64,000 nt of DNA from the NCBI RefSeq assembly GCF_000021485.1, contig NC_011761.1, forward strand, positions 1,580,001 to 1,644,000, written 5' to 3'. Below the pieces are notes generated by a model. That model did not search any database, was not told the origin of the DNA, and saw only the letters and a list, made by a program, of their open reading frames with translations. This document shows positions 1 to 9,969 of this stretch, piece by piece (positions within the stretch are counted from its first letter, which is position 1; the number at the start of each line of letters is the position of its first letter). Origin of the DNA: Acidithiobacillus ferrooxidans ATCC 23270. Its GTDB lineage: Bacteria > Pseudomonadota > Gammaproteobacteria > Acidithiobacillales > Acidithiobacillaceae. Position numbers and translations under genes: made by a program.

Positions 1-29
1 AAAAATCACCAGTAATACCGGGTTGACCT

Positions 30-2441
30 TCATGCCCCTCCACTCCGCTTTTTTTCCACGTCGAGCACATGCAAGGTCGTCGCCAGCACCGTATCCGGAT
101 TCAGGCTCATGGACTGAATGCCGATTTGTACCAGAAACTCCGCCATTTCCGGATAGTCCGAAGGTGCTTGCCCGCAAAGCCCGGAGTGGATGCCGTTACG
201 GGCGCAGCCCTCCACCGCGAGGCGGATCATCTCCTTGACGCCGTCGTCCCGTTCATCATAGTCGTAAGCGACGATGGCCGAGTCGCGGTCGACGCCCAGG
301 GTGAGCTGGGTCAGGTCATTGCTGCCAATGGAAAAACCGTCAAAGCGTTGGGCGAACTGATCGATCAGAATGATATTATTGGGAATTTCGCACATGGCAT
401 AGACCTGCAAGCCGTTTTCGCCACGGCGCAGGCCAAACTCCGCCATCTTCGCCAGCACGTCGTCCGCCTCTTTCACCCGGCGCACAAAAGGCAGCATGAG
501 GATGACATTATCCAACCCCATCTCTTCACGGACCCGCTTCATGGCCAGGCATTCCAGATGAAATCCCTCGGTATAGGCCGGATGCGCGTAGCGGGAGGCG
601 CCGCGGAAGCCCAGCATCGGGTTATCCTCCTCCGGTTCAAACCAGCGTCCTCCCAAGAGTGCGGCATATTCGTTGGTTTTGAAGTCGGACATGCGCACGA
701 CCACCGGCTTTGGATAAAACGCGGCCGCGATGGTTCCGATGCCTTCCGACAAGCGTTCCACAAAGAAATCGGCGGGCTGGGCGTAGCCCTGGGTCAGCAT
801 GGCCAAGGCAGCGCGTTCATGGGCATCCTCGACCTTCTCCGGATGCAGCAGCGCCATGGGATGAGCCTTGATGGCGCTGCTAATGATGAACTCCATCCGC
901 GCCAGGCCGATACCGTCATTGGGCAGCATGCACGTCTGAAAAGCGATTTCCGGATTGCCGAGATTGATCATGATCTGCGTCTGCGGGCGGGGCAGGGTGG
1001 CGAGATCGGTATGGCGGACCGTGAAGGGCAGGGCGCCGGCATAGACGCTGCCTATATCGCCGCCGGCACAGGATACGGTCACGCTATCACCATCCTTGAG
1101 CGTGGTGGTCGCAAGATCGGTGCCGACGACAGCGGGAATACCCAGTTCCCGGGCGATGATGGCGGCATGGCAGGTGCGTCCGCCGCGATTGGTGATGATG
1201 GCGGCCGCCTCTTTCATGATGGGCTCCCAGTCCGGGGTGGTGATGTCCGCCACCAGAATCTCACCGGGCCTGAAGTCCGCCAGATGTTTCACATCCCGGA
1301 TGACGCGCACCGGGCCGGATGCGATTTTGCCGCCGATGGCGCGCCCCTGTATCAGCGCAGGGCCCTGACCATCCAGGATGTACTCTTCCAGTACCTGCCC
1401 CTTTTTCTGCGACGCGACGGTCTCCGGCCGCGCCTGGACCATGTAAAGCTGCCCGTCGATGCCATCTTTCGCCCACTCCATGTCCATGGGTCGGCTTTCC
1501 TGCATCTTGCGGCTGTAATGCTGTTCGACCTTGATGGCGTAATCGGCGAGGGTCAGCACATCCGCGTCGCTGAGGCAGAATGTGTCCTGCTCACGGCGAT
1601 GGGTGGCGATATTGCGGGTGCTGTGGCGGGTATCTCCTTCGGTATAGATCATCTTGATTTTCTTGCTGCCCAATACCCGCCGCAGAACCGCCTTTTTACC
1701 GCGCAGAAACGCTGGCTTGAAGACGTAGAATTCGTCCGGGTCCACGGCGCCCTGCACCACGTTTTCACCCAGTCCCCAGGATGCGGTGATGAAGACCACG
1801 TCACGGAAGCCCGTTTCGGTATCCAGAGAAAACATCACCCCGCTGGTCGCTTTATCCGAACGCACCATTTTCATGATGCCGATGGACAGGGCGATCTTGA
1901 AGTGATCAAAGCCCTGGTCGATCCGATAGTGAATGGCGCGATCGGTAAACAGGCTGGCAAAGCAGCGGCGGCAGGCGTCCAGCAGGGCGGCTTCGCCGGA
2001 GATATTGAGGTAGGTGTCCTGTTGACCGGCGAAACTGGCGGTGGGCAGGTCTTCGGCGGTCGCAGAAGAACGGACGGCTACGGACAGTGTTTCGCCATAT
2101 TCCCTGCGCAGTTCGGCGTAGCCCGCGAGTACCTCCGCCTGCAGATCTGCCGGCAGCGGGGCGCCGTAGACGATTTCGCGTGCCCGCGCGCCGCGCCGCG
2201 CCAGGTCGGTGACGTTGGTCGGGTCTAAGCCGTCCAGCGCATCATGGAGCGCTGGCCAGGCGCCAGCCTGATCCAGCAGATACCGGTAGGCTTCGCTGGT
2301 GATGGCGAAACCATTGGGAACCTTCACCCCTTGGGGACTCAGTTCGCGGTACATTTCTCCCAAAGAGGCATTTTTGCCACCCACCAGAGGCACGTCTTCT
2401 ATGTGGATATCGTTGAAAAACCGAATATAACGACCAGACAT
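30..2441 (-). CDS. ppsA: phosphoenolpyruvate synthase
   Basis: 803 aa, about the usual length for PEP synthase, which converts pyruvate, ATP and water to PEP, AMP and phosphate in the cytoplasm. The N-terminal ATP-grasp-like domain opens with VPLVGGKNASLGEM, the swivelling phosphohistidine domain carries GGRTCHAAIIARELGIPAVVG with the catalytic His, and the C-terminal PEP/pyruvate barrel carries FSIGSNDLTQL. The gene is complete, ending 30 bases from the window edge. In an autotroph this enzyme supplies PEP for gluconeogenesis and complements the ppc gene at the other end of the window. The start ATG at 2441 gives the canonical N-terminus and is preceded by GAGGGGAG. Confidence 0.96.
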   Translation of the reverse strand: MSGRYIRFFNDIHIEDVPLVGGKNASLGEMYRELSPQGVKVPNGFAITSEAYRYLLDQAGAWPALHDALDGLDPTNVTDLARRGARAREIVYGAPLPADLQAEVLAGYAELRREYGETLSVAVRSSATAEDLPTASFAGQQDTYLNISGEAALLDACRRCFASLFTDRAIHYRIDQGFDHFKIALSIGIMKMVRSDKATSGVMFSLDTETGFRDVVFITASWGLGENVVQGAVDPDEFYVFKPAFLRGKKAVLRRVLGSKKIKMIYTEGDTRHSTRNIATHRREQDTFCLSDADVLTLADYAIKVEQHYSRKMQESRPMDMEWAKDGIDGQLYMVQARPETVASQKKGQVLEEYILDGQGPALIQGRAIGGKIASGPVRVIRDVKHLADFRPGEILVADITTPDWEPIMKEAAAIITNRGGRTCHAAIIARELGIPAVVGTDLATTTLKDGDSVTVSCAGGDIGSVYAGALPFTVRHTDLATLPRPQTQIMINLGNPEIAFQTCMLPNDGIGLARMEFIISSAIKAHPMALLHPEKVEDAHERAALAMLTQGYAQPADFFVERLSEGIGTIAAAFYPKPVVVRMSDFKTNEYAALLGGRWFEPEEDNPMLGFRGASRYAHPAYTEGFHLECLAMKRVREEMGLDNVILMLPFVRRVKEADDVLAKMAEFGLRRGENGLQVYAMCEIPNNIILIDQFAQRFDGFSIGSNDLTQLTLGVDRDSAIVAYDYDERDDGVKEMIRLAVEGCARNGIHSGLCGQAPSDYPEMAEFLVQIGIQSMSLNPDTVLATTLHVLDVEKKRSGGA

Positions 2442-2483
2442 GACGCTCCCCTCACAGTAAAACAGATCTCCGACTCCAGACTA

Positions 2484-2512
2484 AAGATAGTAGAGGGGGG
2501 GTGGTTCAGCAA
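2484..2512 (-). promoter_or_regulatory. candidate sigma-70 promoter of ppsA
   Basis: On the minus strand TTGCTG (2507-2512) and TATCTT (2484-2489) are separated by 17 bp and lie about 45 bp upstream of the ppsA start. Both hexamers are imperfect, so this is a pattern match only. Confidence 0.3.
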
Positions 2513-2535
2513 GCGGGCGCGCGAGCGGACGGGTG

Positions 2536-3498
2536 TCAGCGGTTGCCGGAGGGCTTCGGAGGCAGGGCGGTGGAGAGCGACTGACCCGCTGGCTCCGAAA
2601 ATTTCCAGGATATCCGCAATTCCGGCAGCGGGCGGCCCAACAACTGCTCCAGGCGCTCGATTTCCGGGGTGTATATGGCCTGAAGAAAGCTGCGCGCTTC
2701 GGCGTCCATGGGCGGCTTGCGCCCTTCGCGCAGGAAAACGTTGCGCCAGACGAATTCGCCCCAGGTTCGCGGAAAGAGATGCTCGCCAATATACCGGCTG
2801 ATGTGTCCGCTGGCCAGTTGGCGCGCCCAGTTTCCCCGCGGCAGGCGATGGACGTTATGGACGGTTTCCAGATCCATGTCGTGCAATGGTCCGCGGTCGA
2901 TCTCCAGAAAATCGGCAATGTCCTCCAGTACGGCCAACGGGTTTTTTTTGAGGTCCTCGAGGAGACAGACATGCACCTGGCCGGCACCGAATTGCTGCTG
3001 GTAACGCATGATCTGTGCGGTATAGCGCCCCAGCTCCACATAAAGCTGGGAGATCCCCCAGCCCTTGTCGGGGCGGGTCCAGTCCCGTTGTAACGCCTCC
3101 ACGAAGGGTAAGTCGAGTACTCCTTCATTGAAGTCCATGAGGTACTGGGCATGGGCCCGCTGCACCGGATCACGCAGGATGACGATGATCCGTGCGTCCG
3201 GTTGCACGGCGTGGATACGCTCCGGCGCTTCTTCGCACCAGAGATAGGAGGGACTGGCGTCCCCTATCCGCGGGAACCGCTCCGCGCCGCGATAAAGCTG
3301 CTGATACTGTTCGACATTGCCCACATATTGAATCCAATGCCTTTGTTCCGGCGACGGATGGGGCTGGGTAAAAAAGTGCGGTTCCTTCATCGCCGGCAAA
3401 AAAACCTGGGGATGTTGCCGCAGGTAGGCGTAAAGCGAAGTCGTGCCGCTTTTTACCGCACCGATAATATAGAAGTTGGGCCACACCGGTTGGGACAT
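2536..3498 (-). CDS. sulfotransferase domain protein
   Basis: 320 aa, soluble, resembling the PAPS-dependent sulfotransferase family (Sulfotransfer_1 / heparan-sulfate-type). The 5'-phosphosulfate-binding loop is visible near residue 12 (GAVKSGTTSLYAYLRQ) and the 3'-phosphate-binding segment near residue 105 (RIIVILRDPVQRAHAQYL). It would transfer sulfate from PAPS to a hydroxyl of an unknown carbohydrate or lipid acceptor. It lies 11 bp behind rlpA and appears to be the last gene of the dapC-dapD-dapE-rlpA run, suggesting an envelope substrate, but that is inference. ppsA downstream seems to have its own promoter. The substrate cannot be read from the sequence. Confidence 0.85.
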   Translation of the reverse strand: MSQPVWPNFYIIGAVKSGTTSLYAYLRQHPQVFLPAMKEPHFFTQPHPSPEQRHWIQYVGNVEQYQQLYRGAERFPRIGDASPSYLWCEEAPERIHAVQPDARIIVILRDPVQRAHAQYLMDFNEGVLDLPFVEALQRDWTRPDKGWGISQLYVELGRYTAQIMRYQQQFGAGQVHVCLLEDLKKNPLAVLEDIADFLEIDRGPLHDMDLETVHNVHRLPRGNWARQLASGHISRYIGEHLFPRTWGEFVWRNVFLREGRKPPMDAEARSFLQAIYTPEIERLEQLLGRPLPELRISWKFSEPAGQSLSTALPPKPSGNR

Positions 3499-3509
3499 CT
3501 CGCGGTTCC

Positions 3510-4334
3510 TTACTGTTCTACGCTGTAAAAATCATGAAAGCCCATCTGCCTGAGTTCGGCGATGACCTGGACCGCAGCGACGCCACCCGGCAGCGGGCCA
3601 ATCTGTACCTTGTAGTATTGCTGCCCGTTCACCAGTCCGGGCACGATGAGCACGCCGCGAATGCCGGCATGGAGCAGACGGTTGCGTTCACGGGTGGCGT
3701 TGTTGACCCGGCTGAACGCCCCGGTTTGCAGAAAGGTTTGGGACGGCGCCGGTATTTCCGGGGCCATGGGCAATGCTGCCGCCGTAACCGTGCCCCTGGA
3801 TGTACCCGCCGGAGGCGCGGCTACCGGTGCCAGAGCCACGATCTCCACCGGGGCGACGCCTTGCCCCGCCATCCCCAGGGCGTTGGCCGCTCCGTAGGAG
3901 AGGTCCATCGCGCGGCCATCCACAAAGGGCCCGCGATCATTGACCAGCACGATAACACTTCGGCCGTTGCTGAGGTTGGTGACCCGGGCGCAGGTCGGCA
4001 GTGGCAGATCCCGGCTGGCGGCACTGAAGGCGCGTGGCCGGAAAGGGGTGCCCATGGCGGTGGTGGAGCCGGACTCCCAGCCATACCAGGAGGCCATGCC
4101 GCGCACGGCGTACCCGGCGGAGCTGTTCAGCGGCGCATAGATACGGCCGTGAACCTGATAAGGACGGTTATAGGCGGCGTGCAGATCAGGGGCGGGGGTG
4201 GCGCAGGCCGCAGAGGCGGACGGCGCCGTACTGTTGGCAGTGGGTGATGTCGAGACTCCTGCACAGCCGCTCAGTGCCAGCATCCACAGTCCCAGCACGG
4301 TATAGACGGTAGCGCGTGCGCCACTAACGGCCAT
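3510..4334 (-). CDS. rlpA: RlpA-type septal lipoprotein (DPBB + SPOR domains)
   Basis: 274 aa from the ATG at 4334. That start gives a lipoprotein signal ([15 protein letters not shown]) and overlaps the dapE stop by 11 bp; the open frame runs further upstream, but only inside dapE. The double-psi beta-barrel is seen around residues 75-165 ([10 protein letters not shown]... [22 protein letters not shown]), with the conserved Asp/Arg of the family. A SPOR domain closes the protein ([10 protein letters not shown] through [10 protein letters not shown]). RlpA proteins are outer-membrane lipoproteins that bind denuded septal glycan and, in some species, cleave it as lytic transglycosylases. Cotranscription with lysine/meso-DAP synthesis genes fits a peptidoglycan role. 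Confidence 0.9.
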   Translation of the reverse strand: MAVSGARATVYTVLGLWMLALSGCAGVSTSPTANSTAPSASAACATPAPDLHAAYNRPYQVHGRIYAPLNSSAGYAVRGMASWYGWESGSTTAMGTPFRPRAFSAASRDLPLPTCARVTNLSNGRSVIVLVNDRGPFVDGRAMDLSYGAANALGMAGQGVAPVEIVALAPVAAPPAGTSRGTVTAAALPMAPEIPAPSQTFLQTGAFSRVNNATRERNRLLHAGIRGVLIVPGLVNGQQYYKVQIGPLPGGVAAVQVIAELRQMGFHDFYSVEQ

Positions 4335-5472
4335 TCGCGGTCTCCAGCAGATGCACCATGATCTCCATATAGATTTGCGCCAGATGCTCCAGATCGGCGA
4401 CGGCAACGCATTCGTTGATCTTGTGGATGGTGGCATTGACGGGCCCGAGTTCTACGACTTGCCCGCCCAACTGGGCAATGAAGCGCCCGTCCGAGGTGCC
4501 ACCGCCGGTGGACAGTTGGGCCACGCGCTGTTCCACGGCTTGCAAGGCCTTTTGGGTAGCAGCTACCAAGGGGCCCGGTGCCGTAAAGAAAGGCGGACCG
4601 GACAATTGCCAGTCGATGGTGTAGCGCATGGCGGAGGCGTCAAGGATTTTGTGGACCCCTGCCTGCAAAGATTCCGGCGTGGACTCCGTGGAAAAACGAA
4701 AATTAAAATCCGCCTGCAACTGGCCGGGAATGACGTTGTTGGCCCCGGTGCCCGCGTGGATATTGGAGAACTGCAGGCGGGTAGGCGGGAAAAAATCATT
4801 CCCCGCATCCCAGGACTGATCCACGAGATCCGCGAGTGGGCGGAAGGCGCGGTGGATGGGATTATCGGCCTTGTCAGGGTAAGCCACATGGCCCTGGATG
4901 CCGTGTACCGTCAGGCGCCCGTTCAGCGAACCGCGCCGACCATTTTTGATGACGTCCCCCAACACCTTTTCGGAGGAGGGCTCGCCGACCACGCACCAGT
5001 CGATGGTCTCCCCATGCTCCCGCAGCCAGTCCACCACATGGCGGGTACCGTGGGTGGCGATGCCTTCTTCATCGGAGGTGATCAGAAAGGCCAGACGACC
5101 GGAATGCGCCGGATGCAGGGCGACAAAACGCTCTGCGGCGACCACCATGGCGGCGAGGCTGCCCTTCATGTCGGCAGCACCACGTCCATAGAGCATGCCG
5201 TCGCGGATGATCGGCTGAAAGGGGTCGTTTTGCCATTCCGCGAGCGGGCCGCTGGGGACTACATCCGTATGCCCCGCAAAACAAAGTCGCGGGCCGGCGC
5301 CACCCCGCTCCGCCCAGAAATTCTCCACCCCGTTGGCAGGCAGACGCGTCACCCGAAAACCCACAGCCTTCAGCCGGGCGATCATCAGTTCCTGACAGCC
5401 TGCATCCTCCGGGGTCACCGAAGGGCGGGAAATCAGGTCTTCAGCCAGTTCCAGTACGGCGCTCTTGCCCAC
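4324..5472 (-). CDS. dapE: succinyl-diaminopimelate desuccinylase
   Basis: 382 aa, typical for DapE, the M20-family di-zinc hydrolase that removes succinate from N-succinyl-LL-diaminopimelate in the succinylase branch of lysine and meso-DAP synthesis. The metal-binding motifs are present: [11 protein letters not shown] near residue 67, [11 protein letters not shown] near 94 and TSDEEG near 130. It sits 11 bp behind dapD and overlaps rlpA by 11 bp, so it belongs to one operon with dapC and dapD. Confidence 0.96.
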   Translation of the reverse strand: MGKSAVLELAEDLISRPSVTPEDAGCQELMIARLKAVGFRVTRLPANGVENFWAERGGAGPRLCFAGHTDVVPSGPLAEWQNDPFQPIIRDGMLYGRGAADMKGSLAAMVVAAERFVALHPAHSGRLAFLITSDEEGIATHGTRHVVDWLREHGETIDWCVVGEPSSEKVLGDVIKNGRRGSLNGRLTVHGIQGHVAYPDKADNPIHRAFRPLADLVDQSWDAGNDFFPPTRLQFSNIHAGTGANNVIPGQLQADFNFRFSTESTPESLQAGVHKILDASAMRYTIDWQLSGPPFFTAPGPLVAATQKALQAVEQRVAQLSTGGGTSDGRFIAQLGGQVVELGPVNATIHKINECVAVADLEHLAQIYMEIMVHLLETANGR

Positions 5473-5483
5473 GGGGCACTCCC

Positions 5484-6308
5484 TCAGATATCGCGGAGAA
5501 TGGCGTTGATGCCCACTTTGCCAAGAGTCTTGGCATCCACCTGCTTGACGATGACCGCGCAGTAGAGGCTGTAGCTGCCGTCCTTGGAGGGCAGACTGCC
5601 GGAAACCACCACCGAACCGGCGGGCACCCGTCCGTAGGTGATTTCGCCGGTTGCACGATCATAAATGCGCGTGCTGGAGCCGATAAAGACGCCCATGGAG
5701 ATGACCGAGCCTTCCTCAACGATCACACCTTCCACCACTTCCGAGCGGGCACCGATGAAACAGTTGTCCTCGATGATGGTGGGGTTGGCCTGTAAGGGCT
5801 CCAGCACACCACCGATGCCGACACCGCCGGACAGATGCACATGTTTGCCGATCTGGGCGCAGGAGCCGACCGTCGCCCAGGTGTCCACCATGGTACCCTC
5901 ATCCACATAGGCACCGATATTGACAAAAGACGGCATCAGCACGCAGTTGCGACCGATAAAGGCTCCGCGCCGCGCCGTGGCGGGGGGCACCACCCGAAAA
6001 CCGCCGGTGCGGAAATCGTTGCTGTTATAATCGGCGAACTTGCCCGGCACCTTGTCGTAAAAATTGGTCTCGCCCCCCGGAATCCGGGCATTATCCTGCA
6101 AACGGAAGGAGAGCAGCACCGCCTTCTTGATCCACTGATGGGTGATCCATTGGCCATCGCGCTTTTCGGCGACGCGCAGGACGCCCTTGTCCAGTCCTTC
6201 GATGGTCTGATGCACGGCTTCCCGAAGCTCCGCGGGGGCCTGCTTGGGGGAGATCTCCGCACGATTTTCCCACGCGGCGTCGATCATGGTGGCAAGATTC
6301 TGACTCAC
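5484..6308 (-). CDS. dapD: 2,3,4,5-tetrahydropyridine-2,6-dicarboxylate N-succinyltransferase
   Basis: 274 aa from a GTG at 6308, matching the length of E. coli DapD. The frame stays open far upstream into dapC, but this GTG has AAGGAG eight bases before it and gives the expected N-terminus ([15 protein letters not shown]). The left-handed beta-helix repeats are visible in the middle ([52 protein letters not shown]). The trimeric cytoplasmic enzyme succinylates THDP with succinyl-CoA. Its neighbours dapC and dapE catalyse the next two steps. Confidence 0.96.
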   Translation of the reverse strand: MSQNLATMIDAAWENRAEISPKQAPAELREAVHQTIEGLDKGVLRVAEKRDGQWITHQWIKKAVLLSFRLQDNARIPGGETNFYDKVPGKFADYNSNDFRTGGFRVVPPATARRGAFIGRNCVLMPSFVNIGAYVDEGTMVDTWATVGSCAQIGKHVHLSGGVGIGGVLEPLQANPTIIEDNCFIGARSEVVEGVIVEEGSVISMGVFIGSSTRIYDRATGEITYGRVPAGSVVVSGSLPSKDGSYSLYCAVIVKQVDAKTLGKVGINAILRDI

Positions 6309-6321
6309 ACGAACTCCTTGA

Positions 6322-7542
6322 TTAATAGTTGTTAACAGTGGAAATGGGATGCTGTTCCATAAAGCGACGTATGCGCTGCAGACCCTCGACGCAATCTTCC
6401 AGGCTGCCGACCAGCGCGATGCGGACCCTATCCCGACCGGGGTGGACGCCGTGGGCCTCTCTTGCGAGATAAGCGCCGGGTAGACAGCGCACATGTTCTG
6501 CCCCATAGAGGGCGCGCACGAAGGCTTCGCCATCGCCGACCCGCGGCCAGAGATAAAAGCCGCCAGCGGGTGTCTCGATGGGTAATAGCGCACCGAGAAT
6601 GTCATGGGCGGCGGCGAATTTGCGGGCATAATCGGCGCGAGTGTGATGCACGTGCTGCTCGTCCTGCCAGGCGGCGATGGCTGCGGCCTGGATGAAGGGT
6701 GGGGTGGCCGCACCCAGATAGGTGCGGTAACGAACAAAGGCCTTGAGAATATCGGCATCACCCGCCACAAAGCCGCTGCGCGCACCGGGAATGCTGGAGC
6801 GCTTGGAGAGACTGTGAAAAGCCAGCACCTGCGCCAGGCTGCCCGTCGCTGCCGCCGCTTCCAGAATGCCAGCGGGTGCCTGTCCTTCGGGATACAGTTC
6901 GCTATAGCACTCATCGGCGGCGAGCACGAAGCCATATTGCCGGGCTTTGCGGATCAGCCAGCCCAGGGTTTCCAGTGACAGGGTCGCCCCCGTGGGATTA
7001 TGGGGCGAGTTGATATAGAGCAACGCGCAGCGGGCCCAGACCGATTCCTCTATCGCGAGAAAGTTCGGCTGCCCGCTCGCATCGCAGTTCAGAAAATAGG
7101 GTTCCGCCCCCGCCAGCAGTGCGGCTCCTTCATAGATCTGATAGAAGGGATTGGGTAACAAGACCAGGGGCTTGGGGGTCTGACAGGGCGGCAGCACCGC
7201 CTGCGCGATACTGAACAGGGCCTCGCGGCTGCCGTTGGCGGGGATGATGTGCTGTTCCGGATCCAGAAAACCGGCGGGCAAGGTAAAGCGCCGGCTTGCC
7301 CAGTCCGCGATGGCCCGGCGTAAACGCAGGTCGCCCAGCACCTTGGGATACTCCGCGAGACCATGCAGGTGTTCGATGATCGCTTCACTGACTATGGCTG
7401 GCGCCGGGTGGCGTGGTTCACCGATGGAGAAGTCGATGGGCTCCTTTACTGGCGGTATTGTTCCTGCCAGCAGCGCGCGCAAGCGCTCGAAAGGGTAAGC
7501 CTGCAAGGTCTCCAGCAGGGGATTCATGGAATCTGTCGTCAT
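6322..7542 (-). CDS. dapC: succinyldiaminopimelate transaminase
   Basis: 406 aa from the ATG at 7542 (an ATG at 7527 is possible; neither has a strong Shine-Dalgarno). It is a fold-type I PLP aminotransferase: [12 protein letters not shown] near residue 170, ADECYSELY near 205, and the PLP-lysine region [18 protein letters not shown] near 240. The position directly before dapD and dapE identifies it as DapC, converting N-succinyl-2-amino-6-ketopimelate to N-succinyl-LL-DAP. It is the first gene of the operon; no clear promoter is visible. Confidence 0.9.
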   Translation of the reverse strand: MTTDSMNPLLETLQAYPFERLRALLAGTIPPVKEPIDFSIGEPRHPAPAIVSEAIIEHLHGLAEYPKVLGDLRLRRAIADWASRRFTLPAGFLDPEQHIIPANGSREALFSIAQAVLPPCQTPKPLVLLPNPFYQIYEGAALLAGAEPYFLNCDASGQPNFLAIEESVWARCALLYINSPHNPTGATLSLETLGWLIRKARQYGFVLAADECYSELYPEGQAPAGILEAAAATGSLAQVLAFHSLSKRSSIPGARSGFVAGDADILKAFVRYRTYLGAATPPFIQAAAIAAWQDEQHVHHTRADYARKFAAAHDILGALLPIETPAGGFYLWPRVGDGEAFVRALYGAEHVRCLPGAYLAREAHGVHPGRDRVRIALVGSLEDCVEGLQRIRRFMEQHPISTVNNY

Positions 7543-7689
7543 AGGATGCGATTCTGGGGCAAGGACGGCGGTGATGACAAGCCCCGAAACTTTCCTGGAG
7601 CGACCGCGGATTCCGCAGGAAGCCAAAGGGCTGGGATTTTGCCGGATTATGCAGGACAATGCGGCGGGATTGAAATCGCCTTTTTCCAG

Positions 7690-8633
7690 ATGGGACCACC
7701 GATATTCACCAGAACAGCCACCCTGCCCCTGCGCTCCGCCGGAGCTTTCCCGCCATTGCCCTGCTGCTCGGTTCCAGCCTATGGGGCGTACTCTGGTGGC
7801 CGCTCCGCTACTTTCATGGAGCGGGCCTGCACGGCGCGTGGCTGATTTTTACCGTTTACCTACTGCTGGCGCTTCCAGCCGGGTTGTGGTCCTGGCGCCG
7901 TCGTCATGAGTTGCGGCAGCACGGACGCACTCTGGTCGGACTGTTCCTGCTTGGTGGCTGGACCAATGTGGCCTTCATGCTGGCGTTGGTGCATGGCGAG
8001 GTCGTCCGTATTTTGCTGCTCTTTTATCTTTCGCCGGTTTGGGCCATTTTTTCCGCGCGGATTTTTTTGAAGGAGGCGATCGGCTGGCGCGGCGTCCTTG
8101 CGGCCCTGCTGGCAGTGGCCGGGTCGGCTCTGGTGGTCAGCAATGGCCGGGGGTTTTCTTTTGCGGACCTCGATATGAATGACTTGCTCGCCATATCTTC
8201 GGGCCTCGCCTTCGCGCTGAGCAATGTCATTCTGCGTGCGGACACGGCACTCGGTGATATGCATCGCGCCACTGCGGTATGGTGGGGCTGTGTGCTGCTT
8301 GCCTTGCCTTTTGCGCTTTTTCAGCGGTTACCGGCACTATCCCTGCCGGACTATGGTTATCTGCTGGCCTTTTCCTGGCTGTGGATTGCCGGGGCGACGG
8401 TGGCGGTACAATTCGGTGTCGCGCGGATGCCGGTAAGCGTTTCGGCGGTGATCATGCCTTTTGAGGTCGTCGTGGGTGCACTATCGGCCTGGTGGTTGGC
8501 CGGGGAAGCACCGACGCTCCTCGAATCGTTCGGGGGGACCCTGATACTGACCGCGGCGCTTCTGCAGATTACCCGCAGCCAGGGGCATCCGGTTTTACTC
8601 GGGGGCGTCGAAATGGAGAAGGGCGAACTCTAA
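7690..8633 (+). CDS. EamA/DMT-family transporter, 5' end disturbed
   Basis: This is an integral membrane protein of the drug/metabolite transporter superfamily with about ten hydrophobic helices (for example LVGLFLLGGWTNVAFMLALV, RGVLAALLAVAGSALVVS, LESFGGTLILTAALLQI). The first conventional start in the main frame is a TTG at 7884, but the same frame upstream to about 7755 clearly codes for helix 1 (IALLLGSSLWGVLWWPLRYF and WLIFTVYLLLALPAGLWSW). No ATG, GTG or TTG exists in that frame after the stop at 7671. The ATG at 7690 is in another frame and would need a one-base shift near the C/G runs at 7722-7742. So either a rare start (ATT at 7704 or CTG) is used or there is a frameshift. The 3' end overlaps the convergent HAD gene by 39 bp. 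The substrate is unknown. Confidence 0.7.
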
Positions 8634-9269
8634 CTGTTCACTGCGCTGGATGATTTGGTCGGCACCCCAGTGCTGCGGGTCGTTACCAGCCTCGATGTAG
8701 CCCCAGGCCGCTGCCCAGCAGCGAGTTCCCGCGCCCCTGCCTGCTGCCATATCGCGGGGATCGTCGCCGATCATGAGGCTGCGGGCCGCGCTGGCCCCCA
8801 TCTCGGCGAGAGCGCGGGTGACCGGCATTGGATCAGGCTTGGCGTGCGTCGTCGTGTCGCCGCTGACGATGGCGGCGGGGGCAACGGGCAGTTTGAGCGC
8901 ACTCAGCAAAGGCAGGGTCAGAAACCCCGGTTTATTGGTTACGACGCCCCATGCCAAGCCGCGCTCCGACAGGGTCGTCAGTGCTTTTGCCATACCCGGG
9001 AAAAGGGTGCTCCGTTCGCAGATATGGGCGGCATAAATCTCCAGAAACTCCGCTCGCAGGGGTGCAAAATCCGGGTCCTCCGGATGCACCTGAAAAGCCA
9101 CCCGCAAAAGGCCGCGGGCGCCCTGGGAAGCGACCGGGCGGAGCATTTCCAGGGGCATGGCCGGCAAACCGCGTTCGGTACGCATCCGATTGGCTGTGGC
9201 TCCGAGATCGGGAGCCGTATCCACCAGGGTGCCGTCGAGATCGAAAAGTACGGCCGCCTGTTCAGACAT
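8595..9269 (-). CDS. HAD-family phosphatase (Gph / MupP type)
   Basis: 224 aa, HAD hydrolase subfamily IA. It has the nucleophile motif DLDGTLVDT at residue 10, VVTNKPGFLTLPLL (motif II) near 115 and MIGDDPRDMAAGRGAG (motif IV) near 168. On sequence alone it would be called phosphoglycolate phosphatase. In Pseudomonas, however, the HAD gene following a TRZ amidohydrolase and ubiG is MupP, the N-acetylmuramate-6-phosphate phosphatase of cell-wall recycling, and this arrangement is the same. It overlaps ubiG by 8 bp. Either substrate is possible. Confidence 0.85.
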   Translation of the reverse strand: MSEQAAVLFDLDGTLVDTAPDLGATANRMRTERGLPAMPLEMLRPVASQGARGLLRVAFQVHPEDPDFAPLRAEFLEIYAAHICERSTLFPGMAKALTTLSERGLAWGVVTNKPGFLTLPLLSALKLPVAPAAIVSGDTTTHAKPDPMPVTRALAEMGASAARSLMIGDDPRDMAAGRGAGTRCWAAAWGYIEAGNDPQHWGADQIIQRSEQLEFALLHFDAPE

Positions 9270-9969
9270 TAGGTGCTGCTTTGCGCGCCTGACTCAGGTA
9301 GTTGATGCTGACATCATCGCTCAGACGCCCGCGGTGGCGGATCGGGTCAAAGTGCATGCCCTTGAGGGCCATGGTCTGCAGATGACTTTGGTGGGTCATG
9401 GCCAGCAACTCGCTGGGCCGGATGAACTTCCGATAGTCGTGGGTTCCGCGGGGGAGCAGTCCAAGCACGTATTCGGCTCCGACTATAGCCATCAGATAGC
9501 TTTTGGGGCCGCGATTGAGGGTGGCAAAAAAGGCATCTCCGCCGGGATGGAGCAGGCGGGCGCAGGCATCCACCACGGCGGCAGGATCCGGCACATGCTC
9601 CAGCATTTCCATGCAGGTCACCACGTCGTAATACTCCGGTTTTTCCGTGGCCAGATCCTCGACGGCGATCTGCCGGTAGTCGATGTGGAGATGGTTGGCA
9701 TCCGCATGGGCGCGCGCCACGTCCAGGCCGTCCTCCGCGAGATCGATCCCGGTAACCTCCGCCCCCTGACGCGCCATGGCTTCGGCGAGGAGCCCGCCCC
9801 CGGTACCCACGTCCAGCACCTTTTTGCCCGCCAGCCCGCCACAGCCTCTGGCGATAAAATCCAGGCGCAACGGGTTGATTTCATGCAGGGTACGAAATGG
9901 CCCATCGGTATCCCACCACTGACCGGAGAGGGCGTCGAATTTGTTCACTTCAGCCTGATCACTATTCAT
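9262..9969 (-). CDS. ubiG: ubiquinone biosynthesis O-methyltransferase
   Basis: 235 aa, the normal length for UbiG, which methylates the 2- and 6-hydroxyl positions in ubiquinone synthesis using SAM. The N-terminus FDALSGQWWDTDGPFRTLHEINPLRLDF is characteristic, followed by SAM motif I (VLDVGTGGGLLAEAMA), TGIDLAEDGLDVA, and CMEMLEHVPDPAA. The start overlaps the stop of the upstream amidohydrolase (ATGA at 9966-9969), indicating translational coupling. Confidence 0.96.
   Translation of the reverse strand: MNSDQAEVNKFDALSGQWWDTDGPFRTLHEINPLRLDFIARGCGGLAGKKVLDVGTGGGLLAEAMARQGAEVTGIDLAEDGLDVARAHADANHLHIDYRQIAVEDLATEKPEYYDVVTCMEMLEHVPDPAAVVDACARLLHPGGDAFFATLNRGPKSYLMAIVGAEYVLGLLPRGTHDYRKFIRPSELLAMTHQSHLQTMALKGMHFDPIRHRGRLSDDVSINYLSQARKAAPNV

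Noticed and set aside
69-2228. 719-codon open frame antisense to ppsA
   Set aside because: It is a by-product of high-GC codon bias opposite a clear PEP synthase; it is His/Gly-rich with no domain and no ribosome site.
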